Source of the DNA: an uncultured Collinsella sp.
GTDB lineage: Bacteria; Actinomycetota; Coriobacteriia; Coriobacteriales; Coriobacteriaceae
Reading direction: 5' to 3'
DNA length: 20,672 bases
NCBI GenBank assembly: GCA_900544225.1
Contig: UQUD01000029.1
Span: forward strand, 1 to 20,672
Each line of letters begins with the position of its first letter. Position 1 is the first letter of the stretch. The position numbers and the translations under genes are program-made. Of this stretch, positions 14,222-20,672 are shown piece by piece. Below the pieces are notes generated by a model. The model was given only the letters and a program-made list of their open reading frames with translations. It did no database searches and was not told where the DNA came from.

Positions 14222-15840
14222 TGACCGACGTGCGCGAGGCCGCGCAGAACCTGATCGAATACGCTATCCACCGATCGATGATCGGCCAGGACGATCGCAT
14301 CTGGGCCTACAACACCATTTTGGAGTGCATCGGCGCTACGGGACCGGCGCTCGATATGGCCTGGGCGCTGCAGAACGAGAAGCTCTCGCTCTTGCACCCC
14401 GATACGCTCCCCGATTTTGACCTGGAGGGCACGCTTGCCGCGCTTTCCGAGGCCGCCGTTGCCAACGGTGCTGCCGAGGATACGGCATCGGGCCGCGATC
14501 GCATCGCCATGCGCATCATGGGTGTGCTGATGCCGAGGCCTTCGGTTGTAAACGAGGAATTCAACGGCCGTATGGGCGTCAACGAGCCCCGCGCCGCGAC
14601 CGACTGGTTCTACGGTCTGTGCTGCGACGCCGGCTACGTGCGTCGTGCCGCCATCGCGCGCAATATCAAATGGAGCACCCCCACCAACTGGGGCGACCTG
14701 GAGATCACCATCAACCTGTCAAAGCCCGAAAAGGATCCGCGCGACATTGCCGCGGCCGGCGCCGCAAAGAACACGGGCGAGAAGTATCCCGCCTGTCAGC
14801 TCTGCATTGAAAACGAGGGCTACCCCGGACGCTCCGCCGCAGCCGACGGTGGCGCTCACCCCGCCCGCCAGAATCTGCGCGTTATCCCCATCCAGCTCGA
14901 CGGCGAGCGCTGGGGTTTCCAGTACAGCCCGTACGCGTACTTTAACGAGCACTGCATTGCCATGAGCTCCGAGCATCGTCCGATGCACGTCGACCGCAAG
15001 GGTCTGACCTGCCTGCTCGATTTTGTGGACCTGTTCCCGCATTACTTCATCGGCTCCAACGCCGACCTGCCCATCGTGGGCGGCTCGATCTTGTCGCACG
15101 ACCACTTCCAGGGCGGCGCACACGAGTTCCCCATGATGCATGCCGCCGAGGTCTCGCAGTTTAGCGTGCCCGGTTTTGACCAGGTCAGCGGTACCGTGCT
15201 GCAGTGGCCGCTCTCTGTGCTGCGCCTGCGCTCGCATGACCGCGCCCAGTTGCTCGACGCTGCCGAGAAGATTATCCTCGCTTGGCGCGAGTGGACCGAT
15301 GAGTCTGTAGGCGTCATCGCGCACACAGCCGACGGCGTGGCCCACAACACCGTGACGCCCGTCATCCGCCGCGTCGACTCTCGCGGAAATGCCGGCGGCG
15401 AAATCTACGAGGCCTACCTGGCGCTTCGCTGCAACATCACGACCGACGAGCATCCGCTGGGCGTTTTCCATCCGCATGCCGAGTACCACCACATTAAGAA
15501 GGAGAACATCGGCCTGATCGAGGTCATGGGCCTGGCCATTCTGCCGCCGCGCCTGGTTCCCGAGCTTGGCGCTGTCCGTGAGCATCTACTGGCAGCCAAG
15601 GTCGATGCCAGCTACGATCTTGCCGGTGCGCTCGAGGGCGATGATCTTTGTCGCAGCCATGCCGCGTGGGCCGAGGACGTCTTTGCTCGCCGCGCCGACG
15701 AGCTTACGGCCGACAACGCCATCGATATCCTGCACGAGGAGGTCGGCGTGGTGTTTGGCCACGTGCTCGACAACGCCGGTGTCTTTAAGTGGGACGAGGC
15801 AGGACGTGCCGCCCAGCAGCGCTTTATCGACTCGCTGTAG
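14212..15840 (+). CDS. galT: UDP-glucose-hexose-1-phosphate uridylyltransferase (Gram-positive type)
   Basis: Swaps UMP from UDP-glucose onto galactose 1-phosphate, giving UDP-galactose and glucose 1-phosphate; cytosolic. The 542-residue protein belongs to the long class of GalT found in Firmicutes and relatives rather than the short E. coli class. Features: YPACQLCIENEGYPGR around 192-207, HYFIGSNADLPIVGGSILSH with HDHFQGG up to 302, and FHPHAEYHHIKKENIGLIE at 419-437, together giving the His-rich active site. It is somewhat longer than the usual 490-510 residues. The ATG at 14212 lies inside the last codons of galK; the ATG at 14221 overlaps the galK stop (TAATG) and is also possible. galE, needed to regenerate UDP-glucose, is not in the window. 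Confidence 0.94.
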   Translation: MAVMTDVREAAQNLIEYAIHRSMIGQDDRIWAYNTILECIGATGPALDMAWALQNEKLSLLHPDTLPDFDLEGTLAALSEAAVANGAAEDTASGRDRIAMRIMGVLMPRPSVVNEEFNGRMGVNEPRAATDWFYGLCCDAGYVRRAAIARNIKWSTPTNWGDLEITINLSKPEKDPRDIAAAGAAKNTGEKYPACQLCIENEGYPGRSAAADGGAHPARQNLRVIPIQLDGERWGFQYSPYAYFNEHCIAMSSEHRPMHVDRKGLTCLLDFVDLFPHYFIGSNADLPIVGGSILSHDHFQGGAHEFPMMHAAEVSQFSVPGFDQVSGTVLQWPLSVLRLRSHDRAQLLDAAEKIILAWREWTDESVGVIAHTADGVAHNTVTPVIRRVDSRGNAGGEIYEAYLALRCNITTDEHPLGVFHPHAEYHHIKKENIGLIEVMGLAILPPRLVPELGAVREHLLAAKVDASYDLAGALEGDDLCRSHAAWAEDVFARRADELTADNAIDILHEEVGVVFGHVLDNAGVFKWDEAGRAAQQRFIDSL

Positions 15841-15890
15841 CATGCGAGTTCGAGCCTCATCAGCGGCCACAACATAACCGCCCACATGAC

Positions 15891-15931
15891 AACGGCGCCC
15901 GCCGGCAACATCGCCGACGGGCGCCGTTTTT
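15891..15931 (+). terminator. galKT terminator
   Basis: AACGGCGCCCG (15891-15901) pairs with CGGGCGCCGTT (15918-15928), with inner pairing CGGC/GCCG and a run of five T at 15927-15931. It lies 50 bases after the galT stop. Confidence 0.88.
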
Positions 15932-15938
15932 GAGTGTA

Positions 15939-15990
15939 GTCATTGGGGACGCTCTTAAACGACTAGTCAAACAAGAACGTCCCCAACAAC
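15939..15990. repeat. 18-bp palindromic element, copy 2 (inverted orientation)
   Basis: Arms 15939-15956 and 15973-15990 pair with a few mismatches. The 16-base loop AAACGACTAGTCAAAC is the exact reverse complement of the loop in copy 1 (1428-1443), so the two elements face opposite ways. It lies between convergent galT and lacC. Confidence 0.8.
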
Positions 15991-15999
15991 TAATGACTT

Positions 16000-16063
16000 G
16001 AGCGTGGAAAATCTCCCACTTTGAGCTCGTATGGGCACCAAAAGCGGGAGATTATCCACGCTC
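16000..16063. repeat. 23-bp hairpin between convergent galT and lacC
   Basis: GAGCGTGGAAAATCTCCCA begins the arm 16000-16022, which pairs with 16041-16063 at 21 of 23 positions around an 18-base loop. It could end the minus-strand lac operon, since it comes right after the lacC stop, but no T tract follows on that strand, so a repeat element is at least as likely. Confidence 0.6.
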
Positions 16064-16085
16064 ATTCTATTGGGAGTCGCAACCG

Positions 16086-17021
16086 CTACAACTCTACGAC
16101 CTCAACGCTGTTGTAGACCTCGTCCCAGCAGTCCATGACCAGGTGGCCGGTCTTGGGATCCATGGCGTTGAGCTTGCCGCAGGTATTGGCGGTCTTGAGC
16201 ACCGTGACGTCGTCGGCACCAGCAGCAATGGCATGCGCAAAGCCGGCGATGGTCGAGTCGCCGGAACCCGTCGCGTTCACAGCCGCAATCGCGGGCGTCT
16301 TGGCGCGGAACGCGCGACCCTCATGGAAGCCCACCGAACCGGCAGCGCCCATCGAAACGACAACCCAGGGAATACCGGCAAAGCGGTCATCGGCGGCAAG
16401 CGCCTCGCGTAGGGCATCGACATCATCGGTCGTAAAGGACGTACCCAGCAGGCCGTTAATCTCGGTCAGATTGGGCTTTACGAGCTCAGGCTTAGCGTCG
16501 GACTCCAGCGCGGCCTCCAGCGATGCACCCGAGGTGTCGAGCAACACCTTGGCGCCCGCCTCCTCGGCGATCTTGACGAGCTCGGCATAGTAGCCGGCAT
16601 CGACGCCACGCGGCAGCGAGCCCGAAAGCGTCACAACGTCCGCCTTCGCTGCAAGCTCGGCGAACTTGGCCGTAAAGGCCTCGAGCTCGGCCGGGGCAAT
16701 CTGCGGGCCGCTCTCTAACAGCTCGGTCTGATTGCCCTCGTGCAGAATATTCAGGCAGATGCGCGTCTCGCCGGCAATGGGCACAAAGTCGTTCTTGACG
16801 CCATCAGCATCCATAAGCTCGGCCATATAGGCGCCCATGTGGCCGCCGAGCAGACCGGTCGCGAGCACGTCGTCGCCCAGCTGCAGCAGCACACGGCTCA
16901 CGTTGAGGCCCTTGCCGCCAGCGGTCTTTTCGGGCGTCACACGGTTCACGTCGTCGATGATCAACTTGTCGAGCTGATAGCGCGTATCAATCGACGGGTT
17001 CATGGTAACGGTCAGAATCAT
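16086..17021 (-). CDS. lacC: tagatose-6-phosphate kinase (PfkB family, LacC)
   Basis: Phosphorylates tagatose 6-phosphate to tagatose 1,6-bisphosphate with ATP; cytosolic. The 311-residue length matches LacC. PfkB signature 1 is GGKGLNVSRVL at 35-45 and signature 2 is NATGSGDSTIAGF at 249-261, with catalytic Asp255; the N-terminal MILTVTMNPSID is typical of the LacC/FruK branch. Start: the ATG at 17021 follows AGGAG by seven bases; the upstream in-frame Met at 17066 has no ribosome site. It is the last gene of a minus-strand operon lacA-lacB-lacX-lacC, 56 bases after the mutarotase gene. 1-Phosphofructokinase (FruK) is the sister activity; the lacAB neighbours favour LacC. Confidence 0.9.
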   Translation of the reverse strand: MILTVTMNPSIDTRYQLDKLIIDDVNRVTPEKTAGGKGLNVSRVLLQLGDDVLATGLLGGHMGAYMAELMDADGVKNDFVPIAGETRICLNILHEGNQTELLESGPQIAPAELEAFTAKFAELAAKADVVTLSGSLPRGVDAGYYAELVKIAEEAGAKVLLDTSGASLEAALESDAKPELVKPNLTEINGLLGTSFTTDDVDALREALAADDRFAGIPWVVVSMGAAGSVGFHEGRAFRAKTPAIAAVNATGSGDSTIAGFAHAIAAGADDVTVLKTANTCGKLNAMDPKTGHLVMDCWDEVYNSVEVVEL

Positions 17022-17077
17022 ATTGAACTCCTGTTTCCGGGGCACGACACGCGCGGCCCCAAACATACGATAGCTCG

Positions 17078-17959
17078 TTAAAGGATCTCGATCTCAAAGC
17101 CGCGGGTGACGGCCTCCCCCGGCTTGGCAACCAGGCAGCCACGCTTGTGCTCCAGAATATCGTCCTCGTCGGAGCAGGTGGACAGACCACCCCACGGTTC
17201 AACAGCCACAAAGTCGCCCTCGGGCTTGCTCCACACAATCAGGTACGGCATATCGGGGAACGTCAGGCGCACGCCCTTGTCCTCGGTTTTCTTGGTCAGC
17301 GTAACCACGTGGCTCTCGAGCACATCAAAGATGGTCTCGGCGAAGTCGAAGAGCTCATGGGTAAGCGGCAGATCGTGGCCGACCATCGGGTTCTTGCTAC
17401 GGTGCTCGACATCGATCAGGCCTGTGGAGGGAACAGCGGTGCAAAGCTCGGTCGCCTCACGCTGATCGAAACGAAGTTCATAGTCGTCGTAGGACTCGCC
17501 CTCGTCGAGCGGGCACTTAAAGCCGGGGTGACCACCCACAAAGAATGGCATATCCTCGATGCCCTCATTGGTCACCTCGTACGACACGGCCACCTTTTCC
17601 GAATCGATCGTGTAACGAGCAACGATCTTAAACGGATACGGGTACTGCTCGAGCAACTCGGCATGGTCGGCAGAGCTTAGGCTCAGCGCAACCATGTTGT
17701 CACTCTGCTTCTCGAGCTTCCACTCCTGCTTGCGGGCAAAACCATGGCGGGCGAGCTTGACCTCGCGACCACCCATAGTCATCGCGCGACCGTCACGAAG
17801 GCCGCCGCAGATCGGGAAGCAAATGGGTGCCTGGCCCGACCAGACCGAAGAATCACCCTGCCACAGGTACTCACGGCCGTTAGCCGCAATAGAAGTGAAC
17901 GACCCGCCCGCCGTGCTCAGTGCTACGCGGATAGAACCGTTATCAAGAACAAACTCCAT
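17078..17959 (-). CDS. lacX: aldose 1-epimerase (LacX-like mutarotase)
   Basis: Interconverts the alpha and beta anomers of galactose or a related aldose; cytosolic. The 293-residue protein has the galactose-mutarotase fold markers: His72 in ARHGFAR, His144 in GGHPGFKCPL and Glu254 in AVEPWGG as likely catalytic base. The subgroup with RHGFAR and VGGHPGF corresponds to LacX of lactococcal lac operons, in keeping with its place between lacB and lacC. Start: the ATG at 17959 follows GGAAGG by five bases; an 11-residue extension to 17992 lacks a ribosome site. A GGGCCG/CGGCCC hairpin (18000-18020) precedes it, which may tune expression relative to lacAB. Mutarotation also serves the galK route, so this gene may connect the two pathways. 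Confidence 0.86.
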   Translation of the reverse strand: MEFVLDNGSIRVALSTAGGSFTSIAANGREYLWQGDSSVWSGQAPICFPICGGLRDGRAMTMGGREVKLARHGFARKQEWKLEKQSDNMVALSLSSADHAELLEQYPYPFKIVARYTIDSEKVAVSYEVTNEGIEDMPFFVGGHPGFKCPLDEGESYDDYELRFDQREATELCTAVPSTGLIDVEHRSKNPMVGHDLPLTHELFDFAETIFDVLESHVVTLTKKTEDKGVRLTFPDMPYLIVWSKPEGDFVAVEPWGGLSTCSDEDDILEHKRGCLVAKPGEAVTRGFEIEIL

Positions 17960-17999
17960 AGGAGCCTTCCCTTTCTTACGACAGCCCGCCAAGTCAATA

Positions 18000-18020
18000 G
18001 GGCCGATAGAAAACCGGCCC
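18000..18020 (-). other. small GC hairpin between lacB and lacX
   Basis: GGGCCG (18000-18005) and CGGCCC (18015-18020) pair around a nine-base loop in the 119-base lacB-lacX gap. Read on the minus strand the loop holds TTTT but there is no T tail. It may be an RNA-processing or mild attenuation point within the operon. Confidence 0.35.
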
Positions 18021-18078
18021 GCGCCCCCTCACAGAAACGCGAGCCGTCAACGGGCTAGTTAATTACGCCGGATACCCG

Positions 18079-18603
18079 CTAATCATGGTATTCGCCGCGG
18101 TCCCACTTCTCGAGGAACTCGTCAAAGAAGTGCGGGTCAGCCTGAGCCTCGGCGTCGGCCTTGTTGCAGGCATCGATCTTGGCGATCAGGGCGTCGTGCT
18201 CGGGAGTCTTCTCGTAGGGCTCCTCCAGGAAGGCAAGCATGATATCGGCCATCAGGAACTCGCCGGTGATCTTGCCGCCAAAGCCCACGATGTTGGCGTT
18301 GAGCTCGCGACGGGCATACAGGGCAGAGGTCATGTCGCGGACCAGGGCGCAGCGGGCGCCGGGGACCTTGTTGACGGCGTTGGTGATGCCGATGCCGGTG
18401 CCGCACAGGGCCACGCCAAAGTCGGCCTTGCCGCTGGCAACAGCCTCGCCCACGGCCTTACCGTAGATGGGATAGTGCGTACGGGTGTGGCTGTAGGTGC
18501 CGCAGTCGAGCACCTTGTAGCCAGCCTGCTCCAGGCGGTCGGCCAGATAGATCTTCTCGTCCGTAACGATATGGTCGCAACCGATTGCGATGGTCTTCTT
18601 CAT
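18079..18603 (-). CDS. lacB: galactose-6-phosphate isomerase subunit LacB
   Basis: With LacA it converts galactose 6-phosphate to tagatose 6-phosphate, the first step of the tagatose-6-phosphate pathway; cytosolic, RpiB/LacAB family. The 174-residue protein matches known LacB from end to end as I remember it: IGCDHIVTDEK at the start with Asp10 and His11, CGTYSHTRTHYPIYGK at 34-49, the active-site LCGTGIGI with Cys67, RDMTSALYARRELNAN, and the C-terminal FLEKWDRGEYHD. AAAGGA lies seven bases before the ATG. The gene starts 63 bases after lacA ends. Confidence 0.95.
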   Translation of the reverse strand: MKKTIAIGCDHIVTDEKIYLADRLEQAGYKVLDCGTYSHTRTHYPIYGKAVGEAVASGKADFGVALCGTGIGITNAVNKVPGARCALVRDMTSALYARRELNANIVGFGGKITGEFLMADIMLAFLEEPYEKTPEHDALIAKIDACNKADAEAQADPHFFDEFLEKWDRGEYHD

Positions 18604-18666
18604 CAGAACGTCCTTTCGTCTGAATTCACAAGTTGAGGTAGAAGTTCGAGTTCTCGGTGGCTCTCG

Positions 18667-19095
18667 TTAGGCCATCTTGTTGAGCATGTCGACACGGATC
18701 TGGTGACGGCCGCCGGCGTACTGGGCACGCAGGAACTCACGGGCGATCTTCTTAGCGACCTCGGTGCCCACAACGCCCGGGCCCATGGTGACCATGCGCG
18801 AGCCGTTGTGCTCGCGGGTCATGTAAGCGGAACGCTCGTCGGAAATGTTGGCGACGACCATGCCCTTGATCTTGACGGCGGCCATATAGGAGCCGACGCC
18901 GTACTTATCGAATGCAAAGCCCTGGGAATCCTTGTGCTCCAGCAGGTCCTTGGCAACGGCGGTCGCGGAATCGACAAAGTCCGCGGCAGGGGTCTCGGAA
19001 TAGTCGACGACCTCGTGACCGTCGGCGATGAGCATCTCCTTGATGGACTCCTTCATCGACATACCGTCGGCATCGGAAGCGATTACAACCCTCAT
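18667..19095 (-). CDS. lacA: galactose-6-phosphate isomerase subunit LacA
   Basis: Partner subunit of LacB in galactose-6-phosphate isomerase; cytosolic. Its 142 residues equal the usual LacA length. Recognisable blocks are SDERSAYMTREHN at 85-97, KIKGMVVA at 75-82 and the C-terminal GGRHQIRVDMLNKM at 128-141. As expected for LacA, it lacks the CGTG active-site loop and has KYGVGSY in that place (64-70), so catalysis depends on LacB. AAGGAGG stands five bases before the ATG. It is the first gene of the operon, with a control region rich in GAAC/GTTC half-sites at 19189-19274. Confidence 0.95.
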   Translation of the reverse strand: MRVVIASDADGMSMKESIKEMLIADGHEVVDYSETPAADFVDSATAVAKDLLEHKDSQGFAFDKYGVGSYMAAVKIKGMVVANISDERSAYMTREHNGSRMVTMGPGVVGTEVAKKIAREFLRAQYAGGRHQIRVDMLNKMA

Positions 19096-19188
19096 GACAT
19101 CCTCCTTGAGAGATACGCAGGTGCGTAGTTTCTGTTTGGAAGTGTTGAATCGCGTTCAGGTCCGGGCATCTGAATGTGCGGTTCTTCA

Positions 19189-19274
19189 CTGTTCATGTTT
19201 ATTTGAACACATTCGAACAGTAACTGCAACAACTATTTGTTTATCTTTGTTCTTTTTTGAACAAATACCGTTCA
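19189..19274 (-). promoter_or_regulatory. lacA operon promoter with arrayed operator half-sites
   Basis: A minus-strand promoter may be TTGCAG (19224-19229), 17 bases, TCAAAT (19201-19206). GTTC or GAAC words occur at 19191, 19205, 19215, 19249, 19259 and 19270; neighbouring sites within each cluster are mostly 10 to 14 bases apart, so some lie on the same DNA face. TTTGTTC-N6-GAACAAA (19246-19265) is a perfect 7+7 dyad. TGAACA-N2-TTCGA (19204-19216), overlapping the -10 box, matches a site before the aldolase/deoR pair. The remaining part of 19096-19402 holds only the lacA leader and the terminator at 19337. Confidence 0.5.
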
Positions 19275-19333
19275 CAGATGATTGCTGACCGTTTGGACTG
19301 GGCACGGACGTAGCGACCATGTGTTCAACAAAC

Positions 19334-19371
19334 AAAAGGGCGGCCGAGAACGTGTCTCGTCCGCCCTTCTC
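19334..19371 (-). terminator. terminator of the membrane-protein gene
   Basis: AAGGGCGG pairs with CCGCCCTT (19337-19344 and 19362-19369) and an inner CGAGA/TCTCG stem closes the tip. On the minus strand the tail TTTTGTTTGTT follows. It begins about 34 bases after the stop of the membrane-protein gene. Confidence 0.82.
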
Positions 19372-19402
19372 ACGGTTGATCTTCCAAAGATCGCTTTGCC
19401 GC

Positions 19403-20425
19403 CTACTCAGACTGCCCGCTCTTCTTGGCGTGTCTGGACGGAGCGCTCAAGAAACGACCCGTCAGATAGTTCGCGGGACCGGAGATATCGATCCCCAGCA
19501 GCACGTGTCCTAGCCATAGGAACGCCACGAGCACCAGTAGAGGAATCACACACGAGGTCACGATCATTACGATGACGCCTTCGATGAGGTCGGTCACCTG
19601 CTGCACGATCTCGTCGGTCATCTGCTTGGCGCCGCTGGTCACCGACGTAACAAGGCTCGATGCCCCATCAGTCAACTGCTCGAGCACGTTTTTGGACGCC
19701 GTGGTCTCGGATTTTTTCTTGTTCGATTTTGAGCTGGTCTCGGCTGGCTTGTCCGTGGTGTCGGCCGCGTCCGCTGCCTTTTGCTCAGCTTGCTCAATAC
19801 TTACGCGATACGTTTCATCGACCTTTTGCGACACCCATACGCTTGCAGGCACGAGCGCCATGCCGATCACGGCAACCACCAGCACGCGTGTCGCCACACG
19901 GCGCAGGACAGTGCTCGTGCTCCAGCGCCCATGAATGCCGAGCGACACCGCAAAGAGCACCAAAGCAAACGGGATTAAGATGCCCAGGCCAACCGACCAC
20001 AAAATAGTCAGCAGATATTTCTCTAGGTATAGCACGGCAAGCACGATACCAAGGTTGCCCGAAAGCTGCGCGAGCTGCTCGGCAACCGGCGTTCCCGTAT
20101 CACCCGGCAGCGCGGTAATGCCCGCAGACAGCGCCACGCACGAGGTCGTGAGCGCCAAAACATTGCCCTTCTTTTGATCGATGACCTCGATGGTGGAGTC
20201 CCAAGTCTTGGTATCGGCGAAATACGGTCGCGCTACAAAGCCCGACAGCAACGCCAGCACCACGAGCGCAACGATGATACCGATCTGCAGCTTTTTGTTT
20301 GCGCACACGACATCGGACAGGCTGGGCTGCAGCTCGGTTACCGTCGTGTGCTCGGTTATCTGGACAGGACGCCCATGAGCCATCTCGTGCGCGTCTCTTT
20401 TTTGTATTGACCCGTTATCCGGCAT
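19403..20425 (-). CDS. multi-pass membrane protein of unknown function
   Basis: I do not recognise this family. The 340-residue protein has a polar N-terminal tail of about 45 residues, then hydrophobic segments near 47-67, 90-107, 121-137, 140-163, 180-198 and 282-310. Between the fifth and last segments lies a soluble stretch (about 199-281) rich in Ala, Lys, Ser and Thr, with a low-complexity part DTTDKPAETSSKSNKKKSE and then a region of Ser/Thr/Gln-rich helix. The last segment is followed by a short basic tail. Start: the ATG at 20425 follows a perfect AGGAGGT. It is monocistronic with its own terminator. It is upstream of the lac operon on the same strand but separated by a terminator and a long control region, so no functional link is implied. 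Confidence 0.8.
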   Translation of the reverse strand: MPDNGSIQKRDAHEMAHGRPVQITEHTTVTELQPSLSDVVCANKKLQIGIIVALVVLALLSGFVARPYFADTKTWDSTIEVIDQKKGNVLALTTSCVALSAGITALPGDTGTPVAEQLAQLSGNLGIVLAVLYLEKYLLTILWSVGLGILIPFALVLFAVSLGIHGRWSTSTVLRRVATRVLVVAVIGMALVPASVWVSQKVDETYRVSIEQAEQKAADAADTTDKPAETSSKSNKKKSETTASKNVLEQLTDGASSLVTSVTSGAKQMTDEIVQQVTDLIEGVIVMIVTSCVIPLLVLVAFLWLGHVLLGIDISGPANYLTGRFLSAPSRHAKKSGQSE

Positions 20426-20509
20426 TTGGATACCTCCTCAGTCCGGCGTTTAATGCGAAAGGAAGTATACCCACCGAGCAAAAATCGAACGGGAGGACGA
20501 ACGGAGCGC

Positions 20510-20530
20510 AACAAGACTGTCCCCAATGAC
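20510..20530. repeat. possible half copy of the GTCCCCAA palindromic element
   Basis: AACAAGACTGTCCCCAATGAC resembles the right arm of the element at 15939-15990 (AACAAGAACGTCCCCAACAAC), with four differences. The left arm is absent. Confidence 0.4.
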
Positions 20531-20542
20531 TATCTCGGGATG

Positions 20543-20609
20543 AGTTGCGGTGGAATAGGGATTGTTTTGTGCCCGCCGGCCCCTATTCAGTCCCTATTTC
20601 ACCGCAACT
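20543..20609. repeat. 19-bp hairpin with an alternative pairing partner
   Basis: AGTTGCGGTGGAATAGGGA (20543-20561) pairs with 20591-20609, with a single G-T wobble. CCCTATTC at 20581-20588 can also pair with GAATAGGG (20553-20560), so two folds compete. No gene is visible in 20426-20672. Confidence 0.75.
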
Positions 20610-20672
20610 TGGATGAGGACGGAAAAGCCCTGTCGCGGGTTGAACTGCCTCCCATTTCTTGGACATGAGAAA

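Noticed and set aside
1..20672. tRNA or rRNA genes
   Set aside because: No cloverleaf-like pattern, CCA-ended acceptor or conserved rRNA segment was seen by eye on either strand.

Overview
The window is GC-rich bacterial DNA. Compact genes, strong GAGGAGG-type ribosome sites, GTG/TTG starts and the mix of families point to a gut member of Coriobacteriia, most likely Collinsella or a close relative. This is a judgement from gene content and sequence style; no database search was run. Sixteen coding regions are supported, fifteen recognised or partly recognised and one small and hypothetical, with several unusually structured intergenic regions.

Left part (1-8000). A class I DAHP synthase (aroF/G type) has a clear sigma70-like promoter. 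A 560-base repeat-rich gap follows. Next, on the minus strand, is a BceAB-type peptide ABC exporter/sensor pair without its usual two-component system. Divergent from it is a 329-residue fusion of a Nudix hydrolase with a Vsr-type mismatch endonuclease, the most unusual protein here. After a sparse stretch with one possible small ORF come an AraC-family regulator, perhaps translated from a leaderless mRNA, and a HAD phosphatase in the same direction.

Right part (8300-19100). This is a galactose catabolism island using two routes. galK and galT (Leloir pathway) form an overlapping + strand pair. Beside it is a divergent LacI-family regulator, and the shared intergenic region holds three copies of the 13-base word TGTTAACGTACTC. 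The minus-strand operon lacA-lacB-(lacX-like mutarotase)-lacC supplies galactose-6-phosphate isomerase and tagatose-6-phosphate kinase. The aldolase step is placed elsewhere: a class II, GatY/KbaY-like aldolase at 8300-9157, divergent from a DeoR-family regulator. The aldolase/deoR and lacA control regions both carry clustered GAAC/GTTC half-sites and a shared TGAACA-N2-TTCGA site, so one DeoR regulator may control the separated parts. A flavodiiron protein (O2/NO reductase) lies between the two regulators. galE, a galactosidase and a sugar transporter or PTS are not in the window.

Right end (19403-20672). A membrane protein of unknown function and a long intergenic hairpin.

The intergenic DNA carries many long hairpins. 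Some are terminators. Others look like dispersed palindromic elements: one family occurs twice in opposite orientation, at 1410-1461 and 15939-15990, with a possible half copy near 20511. A tandem 70-nt repeat plus a perfect 29-bp inverted repeat surrounds the terminator shared by the HAD gene and the aldolase gene.
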